A program made the translations under genes and the position numbers. DNA of 64,000 nucleotides from Ischnura elegans (Eukaryota; Arthropoda; Insecta; Odonata; Coenagrionidae), in assembly GCF_921293095.1 (NCBI RefSeq), contig NC_060249.1, positions 87,555,907 to 87,619,906 of the forward strand, read 5' to 3'. Every line of letters begins with the position of its first letter. Within the stretch, counting starts at the first letter, position 1. Positions 34,406 to 45,273 of this stretch are shown here, in pieces. The notes beneath the pieces are model-generated. The model was given only the letters and a program-made list of their open reading frames with translations. It was not told the DNA's origin and did not search any database.

Positions 34406-36243
34406 CATTTTATTTCAACATGTTGAACCTCCACTATATCACGCCTGAGTCGGTCAAACTTGCATCTGATACGTACTTCTAAAACCTTAGCTGGTTTTAT
34501 AGTGTGGTGTTGCGGTTTTACTGCTTTTTTTTTGCAAGTTCACTTCTGCAAACATTTGTAGGCGTCTTGTCGGCATTTTGTAAGTTTAAAATTTAAATAA
34601 TTTCTGTAAGGAATGTGAAAAATCCTAAGGCTACTGGTAAACTTGTAATAACCAACTAGTTTTAGTTTTTCAAGAAACGCTTTTAATTTGCAATACTTTA
34701 ATAATGCGTTGCGGAAGTAACTTGTGTGAAAACATTGCCCCTGTTTTCGCACAAGTTACCTACTTCGGCACAGTACTGCTTTCGCGTGACAAAGACTCTC
34801 TTGATAAATCAGCTTTTTTATTTTATGTTTTTGAACTGAGGATGTCTCCGGTAGTTTCATGATTTACTTATTTCAGCAATGTAAGGGCGCATTCTAGGAT
34901 ATTTCACGCGAAAGTTTACCAAGAAGTCACTACACCGTGGGTGCCAATGAAATTAGAAATGACAAAACCTAGCAAGGCGGCATTACTTTGATTTAGACGT
35001 GAAATACTCCATTCACAGTTAATCCTCTCATAAATATTAAAATAATTTTAAAGGATATTGAACAGGTTTTACGACTCGAGACACACATTAATAACTCCTT
35101 GCCATAATTAGGTAAAAGAAATTTTTGTGCATTTCTCTAATACAGGTCACAATTTAGTTTCTAGAACATGCTCAGGCATTGGTATTTAATAAAGAAAATT
35201 CTTATAACATTTTAATGTTTTTTTTATGTATACCTTTTGCATTGTATCGCAGAAATCATAATCGTATATTCTATTTCTATAATTTATTTTAGACGCAATT
35301 TTGTCAAAGGAATCGGTGTTTGATCTGAACTTATATTGATGATTGTAAATAAAACTTGAAGCTCTATTCTAATCTCTTTAAATCAAGAGGACTACCTCAA
35401 AATAGGTTTTTCCTTTGGCAAATCAGCTTCATTTGACTCTGTTTTTTTATAAATTTATGCTCTATTTATTTAAGGCGTCAACTAATACTCGGCTCCAATG
35501 CCTCCCTAATTGAAACGATTAAAATTATCTGTGTTGCTCTTTACCAATAGTTCATTATTAACCCCTTTTTGACGCATACGTCATTATCAAGGTTTGGTGA
35601 CCTTAATTACGATGTTAGTAGAATTACTATGGTGAGTAAAAATTTTCAGTGCGAGACGTACGACATTAATGATGTATTAGCCTATATCTGGGTAATGAAA
35701 AGATGATTAAAAACGTTAAACATTGCGTCCATTTAAGTTTCTGCGATACTATGCTAAAGATCTTGACCCAGTGTCCCTCCCCCTTGCCTACCTCCCCTCA
35801 CGTCATCTTCCACTTCCACGTTCCCTCAAGGAATCCTCCACTCAAGCTTCCTCACTCTCTCTCCCTTCGCTATCCTCTCCACCTCTCTCCAGCTCTTCCT
35901 CACTTTATCATCCCTGTCCATTTTTTTCCGTCCGCTCAGTTTTTTACAACTTAACACTCGCAGCACCCACCCGACCCGGTCTTACTCTACTTTTCCCTCC
36001 ACTTTCCATTCTTGCTTCCTCCCCCTTTTTTTTCGGCATCGCTTCCGCCTCCGCGTCCATTCCGTGTCGTTGCTTAGGGAGTGTCATATCCTCTCCCGAC
36101 TCTTCCATCCGTCCGCCTCTTCGGCTGCTTCCGTCTCGCCTTCTCCCAAGACGCGCACGCCCTTATGATCATTCAATGGAAATTCCTGAGAGACTGCCTC
36201 CTCCTCTATGGCGTCGACGTGGTTTTGCTCTAAGTACTGTGGC
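34406..36243. other. AT-rich region, then pyrimidine-rich tract (35770-36180)
   Basis: No gene supported. The tract yields a 191-codon plus frame (35723-36298) that is Ser/Pro/Leu-rich and runs straight into the terminus of the adjacent mariner element, which argues against it being a real exon. Confidence 0.45.
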
Positions 36244-37220
36244 TACGAGGGTTGCCCAGAAAGTAATACACCATATTTTTTTCTTCAACATTTATTAATC
36301 GCACATGATGGGAATAACACATTAATGAAAGAATGATATTTCAGCTATAGAACCTATTTTTCCAAGTGATCTCCGTCCATTTCTATGGCCGTCATCCAGC
36401 GTGAAGCAAGGGCATGTATACCCTGTTTTCGGTGCTAATCCTTGTTCTGACAACAGAGTCATTTCTTCACTGAGTGAATCACCTCCTCGTTGTCCGCAAT
36501 GTCTACCACGAATGGCGTTCTTTAATGGGCCAAACAAGTGGAAGTCCGAGGGAGCCAGGTCAGGGCTGTAGAGTGAATGGGAAACATTGTCCAACCCTGT
36601 TTTGCCATGCGTTCAGTAGTCCTCAAACTTGTATAGGGCCGAGCATTATCTTGTCGAATCATAATACCTTCAGGAGTTGTGTGGCGCTGAGGTCGCTGGA
36701 AGGTTCAATTCTCCTGATTAACTGATTTAGAACCAGCTGCCAAGTCGTAATGCACCTTTATTTGTAAATGGCATCATCAGCTTGCTGCAACATTTCAGCT
36801 GTGACAGCCGTGGTTAGTCTCCCTGACCACTGCAAATCTTGGAGCACAGCTAAGCCTCCTTCTGATGTACTTGTTCTCTGAGCCCAGTGTCTAATTGTAC
36901 TCCTGTTGACCACAGGTGCTTCATAGACTTAGCTCAAAAGTTCGTGAATATTTCCCTCAGTTTCTTTCTGTGCAGTGGGAAATTCAATGATGGCACGCTG
37001 CTTGCTACGTGCCTTACTTACAGATACCATTTTGAAATGGTCGTTAAGCTACTCTATCTGTCGGAAAATTTGCATGCGAATATTTGCATAGAGAAAGAAA
37101 TTTTGCATGCGAATTCACGAACCTTCAAATTATGCATAAGTACGTAATGTTTCGAGTCCACACTATAGTTGTCGACTAAGAAAAAAGTTTTGGTGCATTA
37201 CTTCCTGGGCAACCATCGTA
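36244..37220 (-). mobile_element. Deleted mariner element with broken transposase
   Basis: A 973-bp element (36246-37218) with TA on both sides (36244-36245, 37219-37220). Terminal inverted repeats of about 28 bp begin CGAGGGTTGCCCAGAAAGTA on the left and CGATGGTTGCCCAGGAAGTA on the complement of the right. The minus strand carries mariner transposase traces. N-terminal parts are QRAIIEFPTAQ, NIHELL, STIRHWAQRT and WSGRLTTAVTAEM; the C-terminal part is YSPDLAPSDFHLFGPLK, which holds the third catalytic Asp. The middle, with the first two catalytic Asp, is deleted or unrecognisable, and there are stops and frameshifts. Intact mariners are about 1.3 kb, so this one is internally deleted and inactive. 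Confidence 0.9.
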
Positions 37221-38123
37221 CTTTGACGCATCAAACGCTCCTAGCCGTGAAGTAGTATCTCAATAAATCATTTCATACAGGTGTAATTGGAATTCCTCAG
37301 TTCAGAAAGTCGTAATTGTACCATTTAAGCCATAAAATCGTATTTGAAATTTCATCTATTGTTGACAAGTATTCTGACATAATATTTTGTGGACGGAATT
37401 TCAAGTACGTTTATGTGGCTCAAATGTTACCGATACAATTTTCTAGACTGGAATTCTAGATGCGCCTGTACAGAATGATATTTTAAGATGCTACATTAGG
37501 GCTAGTTGCAGTCGACACCTGGAACTAGTTTCCCTACATAGATCGACTCTAGGATTCGCAGTTTAGAGCATTTGGTGCTTCCTTCTTTACAGAATACCCG
37601 ACTATTTACGGACCTGATCCGGCATAAATTGAACGTGGATCATAATTTCTTACGCTGTTTACGTGGCAGATACGATATAAAAATTGCCTCTTTTTTTAGC
37701 GCGATTGACTTCTGATCGAGGAGTCTAGGTTCAAACCCTAGGTGAAGCCTTACGATACCATAAAACGAAGTTCTTGAAGTGCGAGGTGACCCAGGTGAAC
37801 TTGCCCTTTACCTTAAATGTATGAATTTCACACGTATGTGGATTAGTCCTCCATTATCCAAGCCATATGGTAAAATTACTTAGTGAAAAAGTTTAGAACC
37901 ATTTTAACGGTTCTTAGACTTTCGCGTATGTAAGTTCTCGCGGTATCATTGCTGTTTTCAATTTTCTACATTAGGTAGTAAGTTCTGCATGCCTTTGAAA
38001 ATTGAGGAAAATATACTGAATAGCGTGTTCAACGTTCAAATATTTTAAAAACAGCAAAAATTCACGTTAGTGGTGACCAGATAACCCCTGGCACACAATT
38101 GCGTTTAAGTTAATTTCTATAAT
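37221..38123. other. Unassigned, with a tRNA-like block near 37690-37750
   Basis: Around 37695-37745 an A-box-like TAGCGCGATTGACTTC is followed by GGTTCAAACCC, a good Pol III B box. It is probably the head of an old SINE. The tRNA stems are not convincing. Otherwise AT-rich. Confidence 0.4.
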
Positions 38124-38312
38124 GGCCGGCCTCGGTGGCGGCGGGGTAAAGTCCTCGCCTGCCAATCCGAAGGTCGCGGGTTCGAGTCCCGCCTGGGTAA
38201 GTTACCCTTATCCAGGGCATGGATGTTTGTGATTGTTAAAATGTTATCAACCCCGATGTAAAGGCCGAGCAGTGCTGTTTTCGGTGGTGTGTGAAATAAA
38301 TAAATAAATAAT
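38124..38312 (+). mobile_element. tRNA-derived SINE
   Basis: Begins GGCCGGCCTCGGTGGCGGCG. An A-box-like GGTGGCGGCGGGGTAAAG precedes a strong B box, GGTTCGAGTCCC (38179-38190). The tRNA-unrelated body ends in an (AAAT)n run (about 38294-38312). The layout of Pol III promoter head, body and simple tail is that of a SINE. The good preservation suggests it is fairly young. It has no coding capacity and would depend on a partner LINE. Confidence 0.85.
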
Positions 38313-39175
38313 TACTAACGATTTTTTTATCCTTAGCAATTTTTTTGCATAAAAATCAGCTTAATATGCTTGAATGAATAGGTAGGCAGTAGTATTACCA
38401 AAAGATAAACAACAAAAGTTAATATTTAAAACACTTTTCATGCTGTCCAATAATTTGTTGTATTTACATCTCTTGAGCATTTGTTTATTTATGTTTTCAT
38501 GTAGCCTGGGAAATTGTAAGCCTGGGAAATTGTAAACCTGGTAATAGTTAGAAAGCAGCGCGCAGAATTAATCGTTTGTAACCGCTAAAAAGCATTAATC
38601 GTTTCCATAGCATGTAATCACTCTATTTCAATCTTACTTTCGTATGAGACATAAGAATTATGATTTTCTATCTCCACTAACGTAATAAAACCTCGCTGAA
38701 ATATTGTAGCACTTAAAATCAGTAGGGTGTGGAATTTTAATTATTGCTGTGATGGCGAATGGGTGGGATATCATATAAATGTTATATTCGGTTACAAATA
38801 CTCTATGAAACAATATCGCAAAAACGTGTATTCTTCTTGTAGTTTGGCCTTTCAAAAGTCTATTCCTGTATTGCTAATGCGCTAAGAAAAGTCTTTTCTC
38901 GTCATTTCTTGATATATCATTCCTTTCACTGCGGTATACATAATTGAGAGTAAACAGCCTTATCCCACTTTCTAAACTGTTCGGTAAAATAAGAAATAAA
39001 TTTGATCCGTGCCTCTGTAGCTCCTCTCTTGGGTGGGCTTTATTTAAGATAAATAATGGGCAAGGTTATGGACCCTCTAACTTGCCGCTCGCCTCGTTAT
39101 CAAGTAGAGTTTAAACGCGCCGTTAATTAGATAGACTCCATTCGCGAAAGATATTCCCTCTCTTTTTCCCTGGGA
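38313..39175. other. Unassigned, with a short tandem repeat
   Basis: At about 38504-38545 a 20-base unit (CCTGGGAAATTGTAAG) occurs twice and partly a third time. No gene is supported. Confidence 0.4.
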
Positions 39176-39850
39176 ATTCTTGTCCCTGCTACAATCACCC
39201 TCTGACTGTGCCTCTATTCCCCAGCGCCCGTGCTCATCAGCTCAAACTACGGTCACCTCCCTCTTTCCATTGCCATTTTCCTCATTCCCCATACTCCCGC
39301 ATCTCTTTCCTCCTATCTCGGCGCCTTAATATATATATTTTTTCTTTTTTCATTCATCTCCCACGCCCCTTTTCCACTTTCTTAACGGATCTTTGCCCTG
39401 GAGCGATCTTTTTAGTTTCTTTTCCCCCGCTTCCACACCCTTGGCGCTGCCTTTCTTCTCTGCTCCCCATCCCGTCCTAATTACGACTCTCGTTTTAATT
39501 TTTTCCCCTCTTCCCATCCGACCTCTCACTCCCTTAAAATCTCCTTCTCAGGATACCCGACCACTTCCCTTTCCTATCTTGCCCTTTCATTTCGTTCCCT
39601 GTCTTGTTTCCTGCTGTTTTTCCCATTTCTTTGAGTACGCGCGGAGTTTCTTGCCAAACTCTCGCCAACTTCTTCGTACTCCTCATTTTTTCGTCTCGAG
39701 TCGATTGTTTTTTTTTTCTTCTAAAAATCAGCGAATGCTTTCTCTTTTTCCAATGTTTGTCTTCGTCTTTACGGGAAGAAAGTTTGCACTTTCATCACCC
39801 AATCACCTTCTGATATCTTCTTGTAGCATCCGCAATTTTTTGACATTTGC
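39176..39850. repeat. Long pyrimidine-rich tract
   Basis: Nearly 700 bases in which the plus strand is mostly C and T. It yields a 159-codon Phe/Pro/Leu/Ser-rich plus frame (39393-39872) with no domain. One of the longest members of the series of asymmetric islands in this window. Confidence 0.55.
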
Positions 39851-42194
39851 GCCGAGTACATTAGTACGTTAAATTAACTTGAACGGAATTGGGTGTCCTG
39901 CAGAAAGAACCTATATTTTTGACTCTGTCGACGGTGTAATAAATGCCTTAAAACTCATCAATCGAGAATGCATTCATGAAAACCTTAAATCACCCTTGGG
40001 GATTTGTTTTAATGCGCAATGAGAGCTGAAGGAGACGGAATTCGAAAAGGTTGGCTTTCGGAGTTGCTCGAGTTCCTCAAGACGTTTAATTATGTCACTT
40101 TAGAAATAATAAATGGAGGCTTATCTTAGTACATATCGTGTTACAGGTTTGTATTTGTTTTAATTGGCATACTTGGTACCTGTTTTTTTCACGTTACTAT
40201 TTCTTGGTCATCTAGGTACCCATCCGTAATTTACAGTTCATTTTTAATTTAATTACACCTACGTTACAAACACACTTGTATTTCGGCGTAAAGAGAACCT
40301 TGAAAAAGAAGAAAATAAACGCATGTCTTCCGGTACAATCTTGAGATATCGGCTACTAGTCATTTCCGGAATACGACATTAGAAAGTTTCATCCTATCGC
40401 AAATCGTGTTCCAAGTCATTTATATGTTTTTCTATCTGCCTCGATTTTTTCTTTCTTTTCACCATTTTTTAAAGCAACCACAATTATTACTTCTTCCGAA
40501 TACCTGCATCTTACAATGCTTCACATTGTGTTTGAGTCATCGCTAATTCTCTCAGTCACATAGTCCTTCGTTGTAGTAACCAAGGGTAATATTAACTTTG
40601 TCAACTCACTCAAAATATTAGTTTCTTAGCTCAGCCGATATCAACAGTTTCACCTCATTTTCAATATGAGATAAAGAGAAGGAATAGCGTGGAGAGAAGT
40701 AAGGTAGAATTTTTAGATATTTCGAACGTTAAATTAATGAGTGAAGTAGTGTGCAAAGTTTATTATAGCCATAAATATTGCACAATACTGTAAAAACATA
40801 CATACTTCTGCTTTACAATTCTATCATATTCCAAAGCACCTCAACCAGAGATCCCCAACATAGACATAAAAAAGGCTAAAATTCTTATGCGTCTCCCGCA
40901 CTCTGCCTTTTCAGTGATACTTATGCACATTTAGCCTATCCTATTCGATTTCGCGTTCTTCGAAAAGGACAGGTCAGCCATCGACGGAGTTTTTCTAGTG
41001 CCTGCCTTTTCTAATATTTCCCATCCACCAATGTTACGCAAATGAAATAACTAGACGAATTTTGACTAACCGGCAAAAAATATTGCGTGAATACCACGGA
41101 GTGGTAAAATTTAAAAGAGACATTTTGATAAAGAGGAAAATCGAAAAGACGTGGCGAAGTGTTGAAGGCGAGAAGTGCTGCGTGCGGTTGGGAGGGGTCG
41201 AGAAACCGCATCCGGCCCAATGAAACAAACGGGTCTCACAAGTAATTAAATCCGGCTCCTGTCACCTTGCTCTCTCCTCTCCCGACCGAATTCCTCCCCT
41301 GTCTTCAGACCCTCTCCACTTGCCGGCCAATCTCGGAACACCCTCCACGAATTTGCGTGGTCTAAATTTTTCCCCCCACAAGAGAACCAATTTTCATTTG
41401 CAGGTCGGAGGATTTTTTCCATGTTCTCTCACCACCGCGGATAGTTCTCCCTTGAACATTGTTGATCTTGGAAGCGCACTCTAGTTCAGGTCTCGTATAG
41501 AAATGGGTAAGCAGGAAAGATATTTTTGCAAACGGATAGGCAGTCCGAAGAAGTTCAACCGATTCTGGCGTGATATAGTGGAAGTTCGGTACATTGAAAT
41601 GACCTTTTCATAATAATTTAACGTGTAGTACGCATTGAAATACTCTGTAAAAGTGCCACTCCCTTTCATATCAATAGGATAGGTTTCATTATTTTAGATA
41701 GAATCATTCTTTCCTCAAATATTTAAGGAATATAACAATTTTAAGCTAAGGCAAAGAAATGGGTCATCACGCGCAACTAAATTATTTAGCACTCCGGTCG
41801 AGGTTAAAGGCTGGTGTCCTAAACGGTACCTCCCGCCTAATACCTTTTGAGGCTGTATCTGAGGAATAATGTGGAATTACAGTGGCGGAAAAAAATAACG
41901 AAGAGGTCATTGGCGTCTGAAAGCGGCCATCGCAAGAACGCATGTCTTTCAAAATTTTTCCTTCGTAATGTGTTCATAAAACCGGGAATTTCAAAAGCTA
42001 CGTGCCCCTTACACCGGGGAAATACTCATCATATCCGTCGCATTATGACAACGCGCAAAAGATCTAGCCACGATTCATCCCCACGTTCTCCGAAGTATGC
42101 TTCGCCCATGACTCACCTAGAATGGAGTTTACTTTCGTCAGGACATCTGTGAACACAGCCGACATATTGTGCATTTAGACTGCCAGAGGATACA
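39851..42194. other. Gene-poor AT-rich stretch
   Basis: No supported gene. A GC-richer patch at 41130-41420 and a 101-codon plus frame at 41847-42152 show no recognisable domain. Confidence 0.4.
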
Positions 42195-42275
42195 ATCGCT
42201 CCGGCGGCGTCGTGGGTAAAGTATCATGCTACGAAACAGGGGTTCCGCGGATCGACTCTGAGTGACGGATGATTT
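42195..42275 (+). mobile_element. tRNA-SINE-like fragment
   Basis: Contains GGCGTCGTGGGTAAAGTATC (A-box-like, comparable with GGCGGCGGGGTAAAGTCCTC of the 38.1-kb SINE), followed by GGTTCCGCGGATCGACTC as a degraded B-box region. Decayed and short. Confidence 0.4.
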
Positions 42276-42798
42276 GATGCTGCTCGCACACTGTGGACAT
42301 TTTTCTGATCATATAACTTCGCAAAATCTATCTTGAGAATCAGAGGATGTTTCATAGCTACTGAATTCTTACGTACTCGTTTATTTGTTGGAATTCAACT
42401 GCTATATTGCATAACCATTTGGGCTGTTGACTGTGGAGTGTATTTTGAATAGCTTTTCCGCATCGTCCAGCCCCGCTTCAAAGCGTCTAACCTTAGCTGC
42501 ATGTGCGATGTGTCACGGGTGAGCCACCTTGAAAACTCCGAGAAATCGGTTGTCTGTTTTCAATTCGGTATTGCAATGTTTGTTTCATTATTCTATGTCC
42601 AATAATTGTTTCCCTAGGATTGCGTATGTCGTATATGCAAAAAATGCGTGTTTCATAGCGACATGACCTGTGGACATCTGCTCTCAGGCTCCCAAAAGGC
42701 TATAGCCCCACTACCGACCATGGTCTTGTATTTTCAAATGCATAGTGAAAGTAGACAAGAACGTATTAACTCACAAGGACGTATTATGGATGTATCGC
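42276..42798. other. Unassigned sequence
   Basis: No feature recognised between the SINE-like fragment and the hAT-type element. Confidence 0.35.
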
Positions 42799-43903
42799 AT
42801 TTTTAACGGGGTTGGCAAATGAAACGAAACGAAAGTCAAAACCAGTAAAATTTCAATAGTTTCGTTCCAGGGAGCAGAATGTAGAAACAAAACGATATGG
42901 ATTTAAACATTGGGAGATAAACTCAGGGTCGAAACGAAATCGGAGTCAAAACTACTTTGGGTTGAAACTAAACTAAAACTGTGAGATAAAACGAAACTTA
43001 GATAATGTTTCACTCCACAGGGACCGCGTGATTCACCTTCTAACAGTTTAGTTTCGACCCACACACCAAGTACGAAGTATGGTTGAATTGAAGTAGAGGT
43101 TCGGCCTACCGCCATTACATGCATGGGATACCCATATTTTACCACCAACAGGAGAACGGTGAACACAAACTGGCCATTCGATTTTTAAGCTCATTGTTTT
43201 AACCTCTCTACACGTATGTCAAACGTAATGGGTCGAAACTAATCCCTCTTATACCCCTCCACTCAGATTATGGGATCAAAACTTAACTATGAGCAGCGGA
43301 GTTACGATTAATTTAGTTTCTTTCCAGTGAGTAAAGTTTCGTTCCGGGTCGACACTAAACTCCTCGGCGATTTTAATTTCGTGCGAAAATAAACCTAGGC
43401 CTCTTGTTTTCGTATCCCTTCGGGTCGAAACGAAACATTTTCGTTGCACTTGTGCCTCGTTCACATTACGATCGTCCTAACGATAGTCCTAACGATAGTT
43501 GGCCGAACTAGCCGTGTGAATGCATGTCCTGACAATAGTTCACGTAGTTCCGAACGTTGCCACTTTACGATGGTTAGGCGCTGGGAGACCGGAAACGGAA
43601 ACAACAAGAGAAGACAAAAAGTTCGTGATGCTCTCTACGCTCAATTTTTTTTTCATGTATTTGTCCTGGGAAGGAAGAATATGGGCGGAAGAAAAATTAT
43701 TCGAAAAATACACGTTGAACACAGTAATATCTTGACCCTGCAAACCTCAACAGGTTTGCTAACCGTCAATTTCTCGTTCACTTTAGATGTCAGCACTAGA
43801 GGTCAGCACAGGTTTTAACCATCGTCGTGTGAATGCACGATTGTTCCGACGATTGCTGGAACAAACGTAATCTGAACGAGGCATTGCCAACCCTGATTTT
43901 CAC
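42799..43903 (-). mobile_element. hAT-type non-autonomous element H2, copy 2 (interrupted)
   Basis: Runs from CGGGGTTGGCAA (42807) to TTGCCAACCCTG (ending 43895), a 12-bp inverted terminal pair. Flanks ATTTTTAA (42799-42806) and ATTTTCAC (43896-43903) match at 6 of 8. The body 42819-43449 is the reverse complement of 27194-27866, with the same GTTTCGACCC/GAAACGAAA words. A second MITE (43450-43886) is inserted within the last dozen bases of the right end. The 87-codon minus frame is not a transposase. Confidence 0.85.
43450..43886. mobile_element. MITE nested in the hAT-type element
   Basis: A 431-bp element (43453-43883) with ends TGCCTCGTTCACATTACG and, on the complement of the right end, TGCCTCGTTCAGATTACG. 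TTG lies on both sides (43450-43452, 43884-43886), consistent with a 3-bp duplication of one TTG in the host terminus TTGCCAACCCTG. Subterminal CCTAACGATAGT is repeated in tandem. The 124-codon plus frame has no transposase motif. Superfamily unassigned; a 3-bp duplication would fit PIF/Harbinger-like elements, though they prefer TWA. Confidence 0.85.
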
Positions 43904-43959
43904 CGCTTCAAGTCTTAAACGATTTCAAACTCTACTCAAGCGAATTCACGTTTCACGTT

Positions 43960-44250
43960 AAAGACCGTAACAATGTGTGCTGTATGCATAATGATTTTAT
44001 CCTCCTCTTCACCTTCCTCTCGGCTCCATCCCTCTTCCGCGTCACTTCTCTCGTGCCTTCGTTATTCCAAGCCATCAGCCGTTGCGTCCTTTGGCCAACT
44101 TGCTAAATACCCTCTCAGCCCGCCTCTCTCTCTTGTCACCCTTCCGCATTGTTAATTCATTCCCCCTTCCCACTTTGCCCTCTTCCGGTCCTCTCCCACC
44201 TCCCCTTTATTAATCTACTTCACCCTCTTTCGCCTCGGTACCTGTGCTAA
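43960..44250. repeat. Pyrimidine-rich tract
   Basis: Plus strand dominated by CTC/TCC words. The short Ser/Pro-rich frame inside is a composition artefact. Confidence 0.5.
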
Positions 44251-44357
44251 CAATTTATTTTCGCGCTTGTTATTAAAAAAAGCTTGTATTCAATAGTGTT
44301 CGGCGAGATGTTGTGGAACATAATATAATGATACTTGAAAAAAAAAAAAAAATTATT

Positions 44358-44420
44358 TGTACATGATGATGGCTAAGGTGATTCGCTGAAACGAGTAGTT
44401 CAACAATAAATACTGTGGAC
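44358..44420 (+). mobile_element. Hammerhead-like repeat fragment
   Basis: ATGATGATGGCTAAGG is followed by CGCTGAAACGAG, a weak GGC/GCT-type stem before GAAACG, then AATAAATACTGTGGACATA. This is the same box order as in the copies at 9.2, 34.3 and 63.7 kb. Single orientation, preceded by a poly-A run (44338-44352). Confidence 0.5.
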
Positions 44421-45064
44421 ATACACAAAGTTTTTAAAATTCAGTTATCGAAAAAAAAGCTTGGTCATCATAGGCGACATACATTGGATTTAACGATACT
44501 AAAAGCAGAATATGGGTTATTCTATCTTTATATTTTTAAGTTAATACTTTTTCAAATATTTTGAGCTAACCTAAGAGTCATTGCTATGTCACTTTGTGAT
44601 TTAGTACTAGATGACTTCAACTACTGCATTTATGTGCTAATAACTTGGAAAGTAATATAGGGACAACCTCAAGTTTTATGCCAATAATGATTGCTATTAC
44701 TTGACGTACCTTAGCTCAGGTGTGCTGTTAAAGGACGTATATGTTCGAGTTATTTTCATTATTCTTCGCGGGATTAGAATAGTATTTGTAATAGAGCCTA
44801 TTAGGAAACTGATTTTTAAATTCTCCATAAAAAACAGCTCCTAAAGCCAATTTTTTTGCTGTGGTTCGATAAATAACAATTAAAAGACTGCGTGATGAGT
44901 TCTTGAGATCGTCACCGGGTAAGGAACTTCATTACGTCGATGTCCGACTCGGCAATCGTCCTCAGGGACATCAAAACGTCGCGTCGGCAGTTATGCAGTT
45001 TCCGACCCAGTGGCGATCTTGAGAATTCTTCGCGCAGTCAATTCAGTGTGAAAGCATTAAATAT
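44421..45064. other. Unassigned AT-rich sequence
   Basis: No gene. At 44935-45000 on the minus strand, CCTGAGGACGATTGCCGAG looks like a further degraded member of the hammerhead-like family next to repeat D. Confidence 0.35.
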
Positions 45065-45273
45065 TTGCAGTAAAGTTTTCTCGGGTTTCGCACCGGGTCA
45101 GGTCCGCCATATCTCCTTCCAACATTTCGACGAACAACTCGCTCATCGTCGTCAGGGATCCAAGGATTGGATTCCTGAATTCCAGATAACGATGGGCGAG
45201 TTGTTCATCGAAACATTGGAAGGAGATATGGAGGACCTGACCCGGTGCGAAACCCGAGAAAACTTTACTGCAA
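45065..45273 (-). mobile_element. Inverted-arm hammerhead-like repeat D
   Basis: Two 85-bp arms (45065-45149 and 45189-45273) are reverse complements with about four mismatches, around a 39-base loop. On the minus strand CTGACGA (45149-45155) is followed by a GACGA/TCGTC-type stem and GAAAT (45124-45128). Then GACCTGACCCGG and ACCCGAGAAAACTTTACTGC follow, the third case of the ACCCGARAA end box. The 128-codon plus frame across it is a by-product of the arms. Confidence 0.55.

Noticed and set aside
35723..36298. 191-codon plus-strand frame
   Set aside because: Pyrimidine-tract artefact that continues into the terminal repeat of the mariner element.
38124..38200. Functional tRNA gene
   Set aside because: Strong B box, but the downstream body and (AAAT)n tail identify a SINE.
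39393..39872. 159-codon plus-strand frame, Phe/Leu-rich, membrane-like
   Set aside because: The hydrophobic look is what a CT-rich strand gives (TTT, CTC, CCC, TCT codons). There are no helix boundaries, start context or splice signals.
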